Of a DNA stretch of 64,000 nucleotides, positions 1 through 10,337 are shown one piece after another (positions within the stretch are counted from its first letter, which is position 1; the number at the start of each line of letters is the position of its first letter). Location of the stretch: contig NZ_JAINFJ010000006.1 in the NCBI RefSeq assembly GCF_019966595.1, positions 129,501 through 193,500 of the forward strand, in the 5' to 3' direction. The stretch is from Oricola indica. Its GTDB lineage: Bacteria > Pseudomonadota > Alphaproteobacteria > Rhizobiales > Rhizobiaceae. The notes under the pieces are model-generated. The model had not been told where the DNA came from. It did not search any database and was given only the letters and a program-made list of their open reading frames with translations. Both the position numbers and the translations under genes were made by a program.

Positions 1-907
1 AGCTGCGACAATCAAGGAAATCGAATCCGTAGCCCGGGCGCAGGGGATCGAGCCTGCCGCTTTGCTGGCGATTGCGGAGGTAGAATCCGGAGGGCGGGCC
101 TTCGCAAATGTCGGCGGCAGGAAAGAGCCGCTGATCCGTTTCGAAGGGCATTATTTCGACCGGCTGGTGGCTGACGGGAAACGAAACGAAGCGCGGTCGA
201 AGGGATTGGCATCGCCGACGATGGGCGCGGTGAAGAACCCGGCATCGCAGACAGCGCGCTGGCGTCTCCTGGAGGAGGCGATGGCGATCGATCACAAGGC
301 AGCGCTGCAATCCGTTTCCTGGGGGATCGGCCAGGTGATGGGCTCGCACTGGAAAAGCCTCGGTTATGGCTCGGTGGAATCGCTTGTCGACGAGGCCCGG
401 TCTGGCGTCGCGGGACAGGTCCGGCTGATGCTGCGCTTCCTGGAGAAGAACGGATTGATCGGTGTCATCGAAGCGCGGGACTGGGCGGCGTTCGCACGCG
501 CCTATAATGGGCCGCGCTACAAGGTGCATCGCTACGACAGCCGGATCGCTTCGGCTTATGCCCGGCATGCGCGCGATGGTGAGCAAAAGGACAAGGCAAA
601 CGGGCTGCGGCGCGGTGACAGGGGCGAGGATGTTGCCGACTTGCAGCGTATGCTGACGGCGGCCGGTCATCCGCTTGCGCCGGACGGACGGTTCGGGCCG
701 GCAACCGCCCGACGGGTCGAGGATTTCCAGGCCGAGATGGGGCTCGTCGTCGATGGCGTCGCCGGACCTCGGACGCTTGCCGCCTTGCGCGCCGCGCTTC
801 CCGGCTCGACGATGTCGGGCAAGGCGGTCTGGCTGACGCGGCTCGTACGGAATATGCTCCCGCTGGTCGCGCGGATTGTCCGGAAACGGTCTGGACCGCG
901 CGTCTAA
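1..907 (+). CDS. N-acetylmuramidase / peptidoglycan-binding protein (5' partial)
   Basis: The reading frame is open from the left edge of the window, so the true start lies outside. About 301 residues are visible. The first ~165 carry the AxxEVESGG motif and the helical pattern of the DUF3380-type muramidase fold, which cleaves the glycan backbone of peptidoglycan. Residues ~180-245 form a PG_binding_1 domain (pattern GxxGxxVxxLQ, then DGxFGPAT and VDGVAGPRT). The C-terminus is basic, with a hydrophobic stretch that might touch the membrane. Such enzymes occur both as phage endolysins and as chromosomal wall hydrolases. No holin, capsid or integrase gene is in view, so phage origin is not supported here. 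The KDPG aldolase gene follows 41 bases later on the same strand. Confidence 0.8.
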   Translation, partial: AATIKEIESVARAQGIEPAALLAIAEVESGGRAFANVGGRKEPLIRFEGHYFDRLVADGKRNEARSKGLASPTMGAVKNPASQTARWRLLEEAMAIDHKAALQSVSWGIGQVMGSHWKSLGYGSVESLVDEARSGVAGQVRLMLRFLEKNGLIGVIEARDWAAFARAYNGPRYKVHRYDSRIASAYARHARDGEQKDKANGLRRGDRGEDVADLQRMLTAAGHPLAPDGRFGPATARRVEDFQAEMGLVVDGVAGPRTLAALRAALPGSTMSGKAVWLTRLVRNMLPLVARIVRKRSGPRV

Positions 908-948
908 ACCGATTTAAAGGTTGAGCGATAATCAAAGGGGTCAGTTTC

Positions 949-1584
949 ATGCCGCAGAATACCGAAGCCCTGCTTCCCATCATGACTGGTCAACCCGTGA
1001 TACCGGTGATCGTGCTCGACGACGCCGGGGACGCGGTTCCGCTGGCGAAGGCGCTCGTTGCCGGCGGCTTGCCGGCAATCGAGATCACTCTGCGCACCGA
1101 TGCCGCGCTCGAAAGCATCCGCCGCGTCGCGGCCGAGGTGCCGGAGGCACTCGTCGGTGCGGGGACGATCCTCAATGCGGGACAGTTCGAGGAGGCTGTC
1201 GACGCCGGCTCGAAGTTCATCGTCAGCCCGGGCCTGACTCCCGAACTCGTCGATGCGGCGCAGGGCAGTCCGGTTCCGCTTCTGCCTGGCGCGGTGACCT
1301 CGAGCGAAATCATGGCAGCGCTGGAGGACGGATACTCGCTGTTGAAGTTCTTTCCCGCCGAACAGGCGGGTGGGGCGGCCTATCTGAAATCCCTTTCCTC
1401 GCCTTTCGGCGGCGTCAATTTCTGCCCGACCGGCGGCGTGTCGGCGAAAAACGCTTCCGACTACCTGTCGTTGCCGAATGTGCTGTGCGTCGGCGGGTCC
1501 TGGGTCGCGCCCAAGGATGCCGTCGCGGCGGGCGACTGGGATCGCGTCGTCGCCCTGGCAAAGGATGCCGCCACGTTGAAATAG
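949..1584 (+). CDS. eda: 2-dehydro-3-deoxy-phosphogluconate aldolase (KDPG aldolase)
   Basis: A 211-residue protein with the complete class I KDPG/KHG aldolase pattern. It splits 2-keto-3-deoxy-6-phosphogluconate into pyruvate and glyceraldehyde-3-phosphate, the last step of the Entner-Doudoroff pathway, in the cytosol. The Schiff-base lysine is K133 in LLKFFPAE. E45 and R49 in the IEITLRT strand and the phosphate-binding CPTGGV loop are also present. Length is normal for the family (about 210). The gene runs toward the convergent TRAP binding-protein gene and the two share a strong intrinsic terminator. No edd gene is in the window. Confidence 0.95.
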   Translation: MPQNTEALLPIMTGQPVIPVIVLDDAGDAVPLAKALVAGGLPAIEITLRTDAALESIRRVAAEVPEALVGAGTILNAGQFEEAVDAGSKFIVSPGLTPELVDAAQGSPVPLLPGAVTSSEIMAALEDGYSLLKFFPAEQAGGAAYLKSLSSPFGGVNFCPTGGVSAKNASDYLSLPNVLCVGGSWVAPKDAVAAGDWDRVVALAKDAATLK

Positions 1585-1607
1585 ATGTCGGCTTCGGCCA
1601 GCCAACA

Positions 1608-1647
1608 AAAAACCCGGGATGGCGAACATCCCGGGTTTGTTTTTTTG
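1608..1647. terminator. Bidirectional intrinsic terminator between eda and the TakP-like gene
   Basis: Perfect 11-bp stem, 1611-1621 paired with 1627-1637, with a 5-base loop. A-rich bases lie on its left and T-rich bases on its right, so it can end transcripts from both convergent genes. Confidence 0.9.
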
Positions 1648-1660
1648 TACTCGGCGAAGC

Positions 1661-2908
<1,248 letters not shown>

Positions 2909-3037
2909 CTATATTTGCCGGCGGGTTTGAAAACTGTCGAAAAGCGCCGGCGGGATGCTTAAATTACAGGCAGAATCATGCCATCGAATCTGCCCGCTCT
3001 ATCGTTAGACGGGCCGATATCCCAAGGAGCCCCGACC

Positions 3038-3796
3038 ATGCAGCCGATTGTCGCCGTTGTCGCCGACGTTCGTGATTTCGACAACTACTGCTGGCACGCC
3101 ACGCCGCAGACCTATCTGGAGGCGGCAATCGCTGCGGCGGGCGTCCTGCCGCTGATCGTTCCGGCCTTCGGCGATCGCGTCGATTTTGCGGCGCTGGTCG
3201 ATCGGGTGGACGGGGTCTTGCTGTCAGGCTCCAAGTCGAATGTGCATCCGCGCAATTACGGGCAGCAGGCGACACCCGATCACGAACCCTATGACGAGGA
3301 ACGCGACGCGACGGCGCTGCCGCTGATCCGGGCCGCGATCGACGCTGGCGTTCCCCTGTTCGCCATCTGCCGCGGCGTCCAGGAACTCAATGTCGCGCTT
3401 GGCGGGTCGATCGCGCACGAGATCCATACCCGCGAGGACAGGGCCGACCATCGCGCGCCGGTGAGCGATGACCAGGATGTGCGGTTCGGTCTCGCGCATG
3501 GCATTGCGGTGAAGGCCGACAGCTGTCTTGCGAAGATCGTCGGGTCATCGCAGATCGAGGTGAACTCCCTTCACCGTCAGGCGATAGAGGTCCTGTCGCC
3601 GCGTCTCGCGGTGGAGGCGACCGCCGCTGACGGAACCGTGGAAGCGGTCTCGGTGAAGGATGCGAAGGGCTTCGCGGTCGGCGTGCAATGGCATCCCGAA
3701 TACTGGGCGAAGTCGGACGGGCCCTCCGGTTCGCTTTTCCGCGCTTTCGGCGACGCGGCGCGCGTGCGAGCAGAGGCACGCATCGCCCGTGCATGA
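3038..3796 (+). CDS. Gamma-glutamyl-GABA hydrolase family protein (class I amidotransferase, peptidase C26)
   Basis: A 252-residue cytosolic hydrolase of the PuuD type. The nucleophile is C111 in FAICRG. The other triad members are H219 and E221 in VQWHPEYW. The LLSGSKSNVHP segment is the family's oxyanion/substrate loop. The start at 3038 has AAGGAG about 9 bases upstream; an in-frame ATG at 2978 lacks one and would add 20 residues that do not look like the family. PuuD enzymes hydrolyse gamma-glutamyl-GABA in putrescine breakdown. The other puu genes are absent here, so the true substrate is open. It is divergent from the TakP-like gene. Confidence 0.85.
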   Translation: MQPIVAVVADVRDFDNYCWHATPQTYLEAAIAAAGVLPLIVPAFGDRVDFAALVDRVDGVLLSGSKSNVHPRNYGQQATPDHEPYDEERDATALPLIRAAIDAGVPLFAICRGVQELNVALGGSIAHEIHTREDRADHRAPVSDDQDVRFGLAHGIAVKADSCLAKIVGSSQIEVNSLHRQAIEVLSPRLAVEATAADGTVEAVSVKDAKGFAVGVQWHPEYWAKSDGPSGSLFRAFGDAARVRAEARIARA

Positions 3797-3849
3797 CTTC
3801 TACGGCTGCGGCGACGTTCCGAGCTATTCGATAGACCGACGTCGCGGGC

Positions 3850-4260
3850 TCAAAACGCCTCGAAGGTGAGCTTCATGTCGTTCGGCGTGACCACGTTCCA
3901 GCCATAGCCGTCATTGGCGGAAAGGCGCATCAGGATCTTTCCGGTGTGGTCGGTAATGGAGACCTTGCCGCGTCCGGTATCCTGCCAGGTGCGTGCTGCG
4001 GCCACGCGGGGCATGTCGCCGCAATGGCCGGGTTCGAGGCGATGGATGTCGTAGCCCTCGGCGCGGTGCAGCGCGACGATACAGGTGTGGTTGCGGGTAT
4101 GGTCGACCACCATGAAGCGGTCGGCGCGGGCCAGCGTGTCGATCGATGCGGTCGTCATGCGGTCGACGCCGGGGTCTGCGGCACCGTATCCTGTGGCGAA
4201 CATGGCGAGCACGCCCATCACGGCTGCTCCGTTGATCCAATGCGTGTATGACTTCATCAT
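3850..4260 (-). CDS. Small exported protein, possibly an AprI/Inh-type protease-inhibitor fold
   Basis: A 136-residue protein with a signal-like N-terminus (hydrophobic residues about 10-27 after a Lys). The mature part has two cysteines in the order HTCIVAL ... GHCGDMP, followed by beta-strand-like segments around ITDHTGKILMRL. That arrangement resembles the small eight-stranded barrel of AprI/Inh metalloprotease inhibitors and related periplasmic lipocalin-like proteins. The match is by eye and weak. No protease gene is nearby. It may start at 4260 or one codon later at 4257. Confidence 0.6.
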   Translation of the reverse strand: MMKSYTHWINGAAVMGVLAMFATGYGAADPGVDRMTTASIDTLARADRFMVVDHTRNHTCIVALHRAEGYDIHRLEPGHCGDMPRVAAARTWQDTGRGKVSITDHTGKILMRLSANDGYGWNVVTPNDMKLTFEAF

Positions 4261-4337
4261 TGCCCGTTACTCCCGCGAAACCGCAGGGACTATGGGCCAA
4301 TCATGGTTAAGGGGGAGCTAATGACCCTTCGGCCTCG

Positions 4338-5333
4338 TCAATAGCGGCGATGGACCCGGTGCGCCAAGGCGGCCTTCCGGTTCTTGCGCATTTCGCGCAG
4401 GAAGACGAAAAGCCCGCTGCCCATGATGAGTACGATGCCGACGGAAACAGCTGATGCCGGGATTTCGCCCCAGATAACCCAACCCCACATGACGGCGAGC
4501 GGCAGGCCGACATATTCGAAGGGCGCGATGGTTGCCGCGTCGGCCAGCCGGTAGGCCTGCGAGAGGCAGTAGACAACGATCGCCGAGTTCAGCCCGAGGC
4601 CTGCAAACAGCCAGACATCGTGGCCCCGGGGCCAGATCCACGCCCTCATCAAAAAGCGAACGCTCTCGTTGGTCGTTCCTTCGGCGAAGCGGCCATCGCC
4701 CGCGACCAGGAAGAACGCCAGCGAAACCAGGATGAAGATCGACTGGACATAGACGCCCATCGCCGACGCCTTCGTGGACACGCCGAGCTTGCGGGTCAGG
4801 ATCTGGTAGAGGGCGTAGGTGAATGCGGCCAGGACAGGCAGTAAAAGGATCAGGAATCCTGTCTGGCGTTCGCTGCCGCTTTCCCAGGGGCGCATCATGA
4901 CGGTCACGCCGATGAGGCCGATGGCGACGGCACCGAGGCGATAGGGGCCGACTTTCTCGCCAAGCAACGGTATCGACAGCAGCGTGATCATCAGAGGCGC
5001 GACGAAGAACAGGGCGGTCGCCTCCGCGAGCGGCACCACGGCAAGCGCCGTGAAGAAGGCGAGGTTCGACGCGACGATGACCAGGCCGCGCATGATATGC
5101 AGGAGCGGTCTTTGGGTGCGAAGGATTGCGATGCCGCCCTCCAGTTGCGCGAGGATCAGCGAAAAGGCGATGCCGATCAGCGAGCGCGTGAACACCATCT
5201 GGTGCAGCGGGTATCCCGCCGATAACTGCTTGATAAGCATGTCGTTGACCGAGATCGCCGACACGCCAAGCAGGATGAAGGCGATACCGGCCCCCGGCCG
5301 GGCTGCCGGTACCGTTGTTGCAATCTGACTCAT
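4338..5333 (-). CDS. DMT-superfamily transporter (EamA family)
   Basis: A 331-residue inner-membrane protein with about ten hydrophobic segments arranged as two EamA repeats (roughly 17-145 and 160-300). The first repeat contains the conserved KxLS-P-Q--F-R pattern and an ALFF-AP-LI-L segment; the second has EYVGLPLAVMWGWVIWGEIP. Family members export or import small metabolites such as amino acids or nucleosides. Substrate cannot be read from sequence. The C-terminus is short and basic. It is transcribed alone, with the hydroxyacid dehydrogenase gene upstream on the same strand about 70 bases away. Confidence 0.85.
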   Translation of the reverse strand: MSQIATTVPAARPGAGIAFILLGVSAISVNDMLIKQLSAGYPLHQMVFTRSLIGIAFSLILAQLEGGIAILRTQRPLLHIMRGLVIVASNLAFFTALAVVPLAEATALFFVAPLMITLLSIPLLGEKVGPYRLGAVAIGLIGVTVMMRPWESGSERQTGFLILLLPVLAAFTYALYQILTRKLGVSTKASAMGVYVQSIFILVSLAFFLVAGDGRFAEGTTNESVRFLMRAWIWPRGHDVWLFAGLGLNSAIVVYCLSQAYRLADAATIAPFEYVGLPLAVMWGWVIWGEIPASAVSVGIVLIMGSGLFVFLREMRKNRKAALAHRVHRRY

Positions 5334-5402
5334 GAGAGCCGCTTAACACATGCGGCGGTTGTGCGATATCGGGACTGCGCGTCGGCGTGGGATGGCGATC
5401 GG

Positions 5403-6395
5403 TCAGCCGTTCTTCCGTTTCGCCAGGCTTGCCGACTTTGCTTCCGGCACGGCGGTCAGCGCTTCGCCTTTCGAGAACCAGGAGACAAGATTGTCGACGA
5501 CGAGATCGGCCATGAGGCGGCGCGTGTGCTGCGACGCGGAGCCGACATGCGGCAACAGGCAGACATTCTTCATGGCGGCGAGTTCCGCCGGTACATGCGG
5601 CTCGTCTTCGAAGACGTCGAGGCCGGCGGCGGCGATGACACCGTCGCGCAGGGCCGCGACAAGCGCCGATTCATCGACGACCGTTCCACGGCCGATATTG
5701 ACGAGCACACCGCTCGGACCGAGTGCCCGAAGGATCGCCGCGTTCACGGTGTGATGGGTTTCCGGCGTGCCCGGAACGACGCAGATCAGCGTATCGACAG
5801 CCGATGCGAGACCTTCCAGCGTCTCGTAATAGGGATAATCGACGTCCGCGGCGCGGCTGCGGTTGTGATAGCTGACCGACAGACCGAATGCCTCGACGCG
5901 CCGCGCGATTGCCTTGCCGATCCGGCCGAGGCCGTAAATGCCGACTTGTCTGTCGCGCAGCGACAGGCCGGTCAGCGGGTAGTTGCCCTCTTTTTCCCAT
6001 TTGCCGTCGCGAAGCCATTTTTCGGCGAACCAGAACTCCCGCACCGTGTTGAGCAGCAGCGCCAGCGCGGTGTCGGCGACCTCCTCGTCGAGGACGGTCG
6101 GCGTGTGCGTGACGCAAACGCCCTTGTCGATGGCGTGAAGCGAAGATTCCGGATCGTAGCCGACGCCGAAATTGGCGACGATTTCCAGCGGGGGCAGGGC
6201 GTCGATCACCGGGATCCAGGACGGGCCAAGCCCGGCGGCGATGCCGCGAATGCCGGCGAGTTTCTCCGTCGGGATCCGCGCCGGATCGGGATCGTCGATC
6301 GTCACCGCGTCGAATTCCGCCTCAATGCGCGCGGCGGCGTGAGCGTTGAAATGCGACGGCATCAGAATGCGGATGGATTTGAGGTCTGCAGGCAT
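5403..6395 (-). CDS. D-isomer-specific 2-hydroxyacid dehydrogenase (glyoxylate/hydroxypyruvate reductase type)
   Basis: A 330-residue NAD(P)H-dependent oxidoreductase. It has the split catalytic domain of the family, with the Rossmann motif GLGRIGKAIARR in the middle. The catalytic Arg lies in the VNIGRG segment, the Glu in VFEDEPHVP and the His in LLPHVGSA. It should interconvert a 2-keto acid and a D-2-hydroxy acid; glyoxylate or hydroxypyruvate is the likeliest substrate by similarity. The ATG at 6395 comes one base after the stop codon of the upstream LacI-type regulator, so the two are co-transcribed and probably translationally coupled. The regulator is therefore the best candidate for its control. 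Confidence 0.88.
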   Translation of the reverse strand: MPADLKSIRILMPSHFNAHAAARIEAEFDAVTIDDPDPARIPTEKLAGIRGIAAGLGPSWIPVIDALPPLEIVANFGVGYDPESSLHAIDKGVCVTHTPTVLDEEVADTALALLLNTVREFWFAEKWLRDGKWEKEGNYPLTGLSLRDRQVGIYGLGRIGKAIARRVEAFGLSVSYHNRSRAADVDYPYYETLEGLASAVDTLICVVPGTPETHHTVNAAILRALGPSGVLVNIGRGTVVDESALVAALRDGVIAAAGLDVFEDEPHVPAELAAMKNVCLLPHVGSASQHTRRLMADLVVDNLVSWFSKGEALTAVPEAKSASLAKRKNG

Positions 6396-6396
6396 G

Positions 6397-7422
6397 TCAG
6401 GCGCGTTCCTTAACGGGCGAGGTGGACTGGCGGATATGGAGTTCCGGGCGGATGAGTTCGAGCGTACCAGACTGGTCGCTGACGCCGTCGATCCGGTCGA
6501 GCAGGGCGCGCGCGGCGCGGCGGCCAACCTCGGGCTGCCCGTTCCAGACGGTTGTCAGGGCGGGCGTGGCGATAGCGGCCTCTTCCAGATCGTCATAGCC
6601 GGTCACGGAAATGTCGGTTCCCGGCGTCAGGCCGGCGCGCGCGATGCCGTTCATCAGGCCGATGGCGACGAGGTCGTTCCAGCAGACGGCGGCCGTCGGC
6701 TTGTCGGGCAGAGCCAGGAACTCGCCCGTCGCCTCGAAGCCGGCCTGCTTGGTGCGCGGCCCGGGAATGCGCCATTCCGGCTTGACCGCGAGTTCGGCTT
6801 TCTTCATCGCGGTCAGATAGCCTTGGTACCGGTCGCGTCCCGTTGAGGTGTCGTCGGTGCCGCCGATCATCGCGATGCGCTTGTGTCCGAGCGAAATCAG
6901 GTGGCGTGTCGCAAGGCCTATCCCGAAGGAATCGTCGCCCCGGAAGACCGGCAGGCTGGCCTTCGGGATGGAGCGCGCGATCAATACGACCGGAAGGCCG
7001 TTGCGCAGGACAAGGTCTATATCCTCGATCGGCGTGCCGATGGCCGGGGACATGATGACGCCGTCCGCACCGAGTTGCATCAGCGTGTCGAGGAAATCGC
7101 GCTGCTTGTCGACATTGTCGTAGTGATTGGACAGCAGGAAGGTGTGGCGGGAACGGTCGAGTTCCGTTTCGATCGACTTCAGGATCTCGCCGTAGAAAGG
7201 GTTCATGATGTCGTGCACGACGACGCCGATGATGCCCGATTTCGAGGTGCGCAGGCTGGCCGCGCGCCGATTGTAGATATAGCCCATCTGGCGCGCATGG
7301 GCCTTGATCTTCTCCTTGGTCGCCTCGGCGACCAGCGGACTGTCACGCAAGGCGAGCGACACGGTGGCTGTCGAAACGCCCAATGCCTCACCGATGGTGG
7401 AGAGCTTTATTTTTTGCGCCAC
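6397..7422 (-). CDS. LacI-family transcriptional regulator
   Basis: A 341-residue repressor. Residues ~5-27 are the helix-turn-helix (LSTIGEALGVSTATVSLALR), followed by the hinge region and a periplasmic-binding-protein-like effector domain (GIIGVVVHDIMNPFY onward). The start is a GTG at 7422, placed by the position of the HTH and by a G-rich ribosome-binding site (GGGGGGAT) upstream; a longer in-frame extension would add over 90 Arg-rich residues unlike the family. The downstream hydroxyacid dehydrogenase gene follows after one base. A 17-bp palindrome upstream suggests autoregulation. The effector is probably a sugar acid or hydroxy acid, by context only. Confidence 0.92.
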   Translation of the reverse strand: MAQKIKLSTIGEALGVSTATVSLALRDSPLVAEATKEKIKAHARQMGYIYNRRAASLRTSKSGIIGVVVHDIMNPFYGEILKSIETELDRSRHTFLLSNHYDNVDKQRDFLDTLMQLGADGVIMSPAIGTPIEDIDLVLRNGLPVVLIARSIPKASLPVFRGDDSFGIGLATRHLISLGHKRIAMIGGTDDTSTGRDRYQGYLTAMKKAELAVKPEWRIPGPRTKQAGFEATGEFLALPDKPTAAVCWNDLVAIGLMNGIARAGLTPGTDISVTGYDDLEEAAIATPALTTVWNGQPEVGRRAARALLDRIDGVSDQSGTLELIRPELHIRQSTSPVKERA

Positions 7423-7437
7423 CGATCCCCCCGAAAT

Positions 7438-7454
7438 TTTTAAACAGTTTAAAA
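7438..7454. promoter_or_regulatory. Palindromic operator candidate for the LacI-family gene
   Basis: Perfect 8-base arms TTTTAAAC and GTTTAAAA around a central A. The site starts 16 bases upstream of the GTG start codon of the regulator, which fits negative autoregulation of the regulator/dehydrogenase operon. Confidence 0.65.
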
Positions 7455-7594
7455 TACTTTTAGAATGCGCGCGGTGCAAGCGTGAGGCGCTGCGACAAGA
7501 CCGCCTTGTGGTCCCGCCGTGGTTAATCGAATCTGAATATCCCCCGTTTTGGCGCGTACCGGAGGCTCCGCGAACGGCCGCGATGGGCCGAGAC

Positions 7595-8119
7595 CTAGGC
7601 GTTCGCGGCTTTGTCGCCCGTCTTGGTTTTTTTCTTTCCGCCGCTTTTCTTTTTCGGCTTTTCGGTGCGCGGTTCGCCGAGATTCGCCTCGATCTTCGCA
7701 AGCACCTTCGCGAGTTGCTTGCGTTCCTTCTTCTTGATGCCGTCGAAGGCGCGCATTTCGGCGTCGCGGATGGCGCGCTGCATGTGTTCGAGGACGGCGC
7801 GGCCCTCCTCCGTCAACCAGACATGGATCTGGCGGGCGTCCTTTTCGGAGGGACGGCGTTCGACGAAGCCCTGCTCGGCGAGACGGGTGACTGTCTTCGT
7901 GACGGTGGGCGGCTTGACGCCGAGGGTTGTCGCGAGCTGGCCCAGGGTCTGGCCGTCCTCGATGGAAAGCTGTTCCATGACGCTTTCCTGACCAGCGTAA
8001 AGCCCGGTGGATTGCAGCAGGCGGGCCATGTGGGTGCGGCCGACACGGGCGGCGTTCTGGAGGCTCGTCAGGAGCTTGGTGACCTCCTCTGCCTCCTTTT
8101 CGATGTAATAGCGATTCAT
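7595..8119 (-). CDS. MarR-family transcriptional regulator with Lys-rich tail
   Basis: A 174-residue winged-helix regulator. The recognition region is TLGQLATTLGVKPPTVTKTVTRLAEQGFVERR (~78-110), followed by the wing DARQIHVWLTEEG. The first ~145 residues match the usual MarR length. The last ~25 residues are a Lys/Gly-rich tail (KPKKKSGGKKK), which is unusual and may add non-specific DNA contact. MarR proteins usually control an adjacent transporter or enzyme. Here the neighbour downstream on the same strand is the LacI operon and upstream is a VTT-type membrane protein, so no target is obvious. Confidence 0.88.
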   Translation of the reverse strand: MNRYYIEKEAEEVTKLLTSLQNAARVGRTHMARLLQSTGLYAGQESVMEQLSIEDGQTLGQLATTLGVKPPTVTKTVTRLAEQGFVERRPSEKDARQIHVWLTEEGRAVLEHMQRAIRDAEMRAFDGIKKKERKQLAKVLAKIEANLGEPRTEKPKKKSGGKKKTKTGDKAANA

Positions 8120-8185
8120 GAACGACTAATAAGCCGACGAAAGAAATCAGGTCAAGCAAGCCGCCGGTTTTCCGGCGATCCTTCG

Positions 8186-8836
8186 CTAAAGAGGCGGGAA
8201 AAAGCGTTGTCCGAAGAGGTAAAAGGCAAGCGGCACCGGCGAGACGGCCAGCGCAACCGCAACGAGGAAGCCCGCCGTCGAAAATAGCCGTGACGACCCG
8301 GCGAGGAGCGCGATGCCGCCGCCGCCGCCGATAACCGAATTGCCGGGAATGTTGAGCACCACGGCGAGGGCGACATGGCGGTGACGCAAGAGAAACGGGA
8401 TCGCCCGGATGGGCGCCTTTTCCATCAGCCGCGCCAGCCTGTCCTGCCGATCCATGGCGTCTATATCGTCGATGAAAAGGGCGACACGTTCGAGATGCAG
8501 GAAACGCGCAAGGCGCCCGATGGCCGCGAGCGGAACGAGACGGCCTGCGAGAAAGGCCATCGACAGGCCGACGACCGTGCACAGATAGACCAGCAGCGCG
8601 ATCGAGGTGCCGTGTATGGCCATGAGCATCATGCCCATCTCGACGCCGGGTACGAAGGGAATGGCGAGCAGGATGCAATAGGCGATGACAAGCGCCGCTG
8701 TGCCCCAACGGGCGATCATGCCGCTGTTTTTCAGTTCCGCGCCGAAGATGTCGGCGAAGTAGTTGCCGGCGAGATTCGCAGCGACGAGCAGCACTATCAG
8801 CAGGACGATCCGCCGGGCGGTCTTCCATGTGAGCAT
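8186..8836 (-). CDS. VTT/TVP38-like (SNARE-associated type) membrane protein
   Basis: A 216-residue protein with about five to six hydrophobic segments. The stretch IPFVPGVEMGMMLM (59-72) and NIPGNSVIGGGGGI (~161-174) resemble the re-entrant loops of the VTT/DedA-related family, some of which move lipids or maintain membrane potential. The length is normal for TVP38-like proteins. A short soluble loop between residues ~110 and 140 is charged. It is transcribed divergently from the 8-oxoguanine deaminase gene. Function is unproven for this subgroup. Confidence 0.7.
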   Translation of the reverse strand: MLTWKTARRIVLLIVLLVAANLAGNYFADIFGAELKNSGMIARWGTAALVIAYCILLAIPFVPGVEMGMMLMAIHGTSIALLVYLCTVVGLSMAFLAGRLVPLAAIGRLARFLHLERVALFIDDIDAMDRQDRLARLMEKAPIRAIPFLLRHRHVALAVVLNIPGNSVIGGGGGIALLAGSSRLFSTAGFLVAVALAVSPVPLAFYLFGQRFFPPL

Positions 8837-8990
8837 GGGCGGGCTTTCGGTTTGTCGCCGGACGTGCAGGCAGACTGGCCAACGTCATAGCACGGCAGGC
8901 GCGAAAGTGCGCGCCAGGCTATCGCTTCTGCACTTGGCAGACACGCCCGCGATCTTCTAGGAATGAAGCTTCCGGTTTTCAGGTAGTTTC

Positions 8991-10337
8991 ATGACAGTTT
9001 CAAAGCCTCTCTGGATCAAGTCGCCGCTCGCGATTCTCGCCGACGGCGACGCGTCCGGCGGGATTGTCGTGTCAGGCGGGAAAATCGTCGAACTTGTACC
9101 GGCGGGCAGGTCGCCATCGCTCGAATGCATAGCGTTCGACGCCTCGCGTCATGTCGTGCTGCCGGGGCTGATCAACACGCACCACCATTTCTACCAGACG
9201 CTGACGCGGGCGCATCCGGCCGCCATCAACAAGGAACTGTTCGACTGGCTGACGGCGCTCTACCCGATCTGGGCGAGGCTCGGGCCCGAAGGCCTGCGTC
9301 TGGCGACACGGCTGGCGCTTACCGAACTCATGCTGTCGGGCGTGACCTGTTCGTCGGATCATCACTACGTCTTTCCCGACGGTCTGGAGGATGCGCTCGA
9401 CATCCAAGCGGAGGAGGCCACCGCGCTCGGCATGCGCATGGTGCTCAATCGCGGCTCGATGAATCTTTCGAAGAAGGATGGCGGGCTACCGCCGGATTCG
9501 GTGGTGCAGGACCACGATACGATCCTCGCCGATTGCGAGCGGGTGATCGGCAAATATCACGACGCCTCCGAAGGCGCGATGCTGCAGGTGGCGCTGGCGC
9601 CGTGTTCGCCCTTCTCGGTTACGCGCGAACTGATGCGCGATACGGCGACACTCGCCAACACATGCGGTTGCGCGCTGCATACGCATCTGGGCGAGACGCA
9701 TGACGAGGACGAATTTTGCGTCTCGATGTTCGGCTGCCGGCCGGTCGATTATCTGGAGGATTGCGGCTGGCTGGGCGACAAGACATGGCTGGCGCATGGC
9801 ATCCATTTCGGCGATGACGAGATCGTCAGGCTCGGCAAGGCGGGGGTCGGCGTTTCGCATTGCCCGACATCGAACGCGGTGCTGGCGTCGGGGTTCTGCC
9901 GGACGCGGGATCTCGAGAGTGCCGGCGTCAAGGTCGGGCTCGGCGTCGATGGCTCCGCCTCGAATGACAGTTCCAACCTGATGGAGGGCGCACGCCATGC
10001 GCTGATGCTGAACCGTCTGCGCTACGACGCGACGGTGACCCATCTCGATGTGCTGCGCTGGGCGACAGAGGGGTCGGCCGCCTGTCTCGGCCGCAGCGAT
10101 ATCGGCGCGATTGCCGTCGGCAAGCAGGCCGATCTGGCGATGTTCACGCTGGACGAATTGCGGTTCTCCGGCGCGCATGAGCCGCTGGCGGCGCTGGTTC
10201 TGTGCGGTGCGCATCGCGCGGATCGTGTCATGATCAAGGGCGAATGGACTGTCGAGGATGGCGCGCCGGTCGGCGTCGATGTCGAGCGGCTTCGGCACGA
10301 CCATGGCGCTATCGCCAAGCTCTTCGCGGAGGCCTGA
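8991..10337 (+). CDS. 8-oxoguanine deaminase (amidohydrolase, ATZ/TRZ family)
   Basis: A 448-residue metal-dependent amidohydrolase. The metal ligands are visible: H64/H66 in NTHHHF, H232 in HTHLGET with E235, H269 in LAHGIH, and D320 in GVDGSASND. The whole pattern, including LTELMLSGVTCSSDHHYVFP and the MNLSKKDGGLPPD loop, is that of 8-oxoguanine deaminases, which turn 8-oxoguanine into urate. Hydroxydechloroatrazine hydrolases are close relatives and cannot be fully excluded. The creatininase-family gene overlaps its stop codon, so the two form an operon, probably for purine or cyclic-amide breakdown. Confidence 0.88.
   Translation: MTVSKPLWIKSPLAILADGDASGGIVVSGGKIVELVPAGRSPSLECIAFDASRHVVLPGLINTHHHFYQTLTRAHPAAINKELFDWLTALYPIWARLGPEGLRLATRLALTELMLSGVTCSSDHHYVFPDGLEDALDIQAEEATALGMRMVLNRGSMNLSKKDGGLPPDSVVQDHDTILADCERVIGKYHDASEGAMLQVALAPCSPFSVTRELMRDTATLANTCGCALHTHLGETHDEDEFCVSMFGCRPVDYLEDCGWLGDKTWLAHGIHFGDDEIVRLGKAGVGVSHCPTSNAVLASGFCRTRDLESAGVKVGLGVDGSASNDSSNLMEGARHALMLNRLRYDATVTHLDVLRWATEGSAACLGRSDIGAIAVGKQADLAMFTLDELRFSGAHEPLAALVLCGAHRADRVMIKGEWTVEDGAPVGVDVERLRHDHGAIAKLFAEA

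Noticed and set aside
1-907. The muramidase as a sign of a prophage
   Set aside because: No other phage gene, integrase or attachment repeat follows; the next genes are ordinary metabolic ones.
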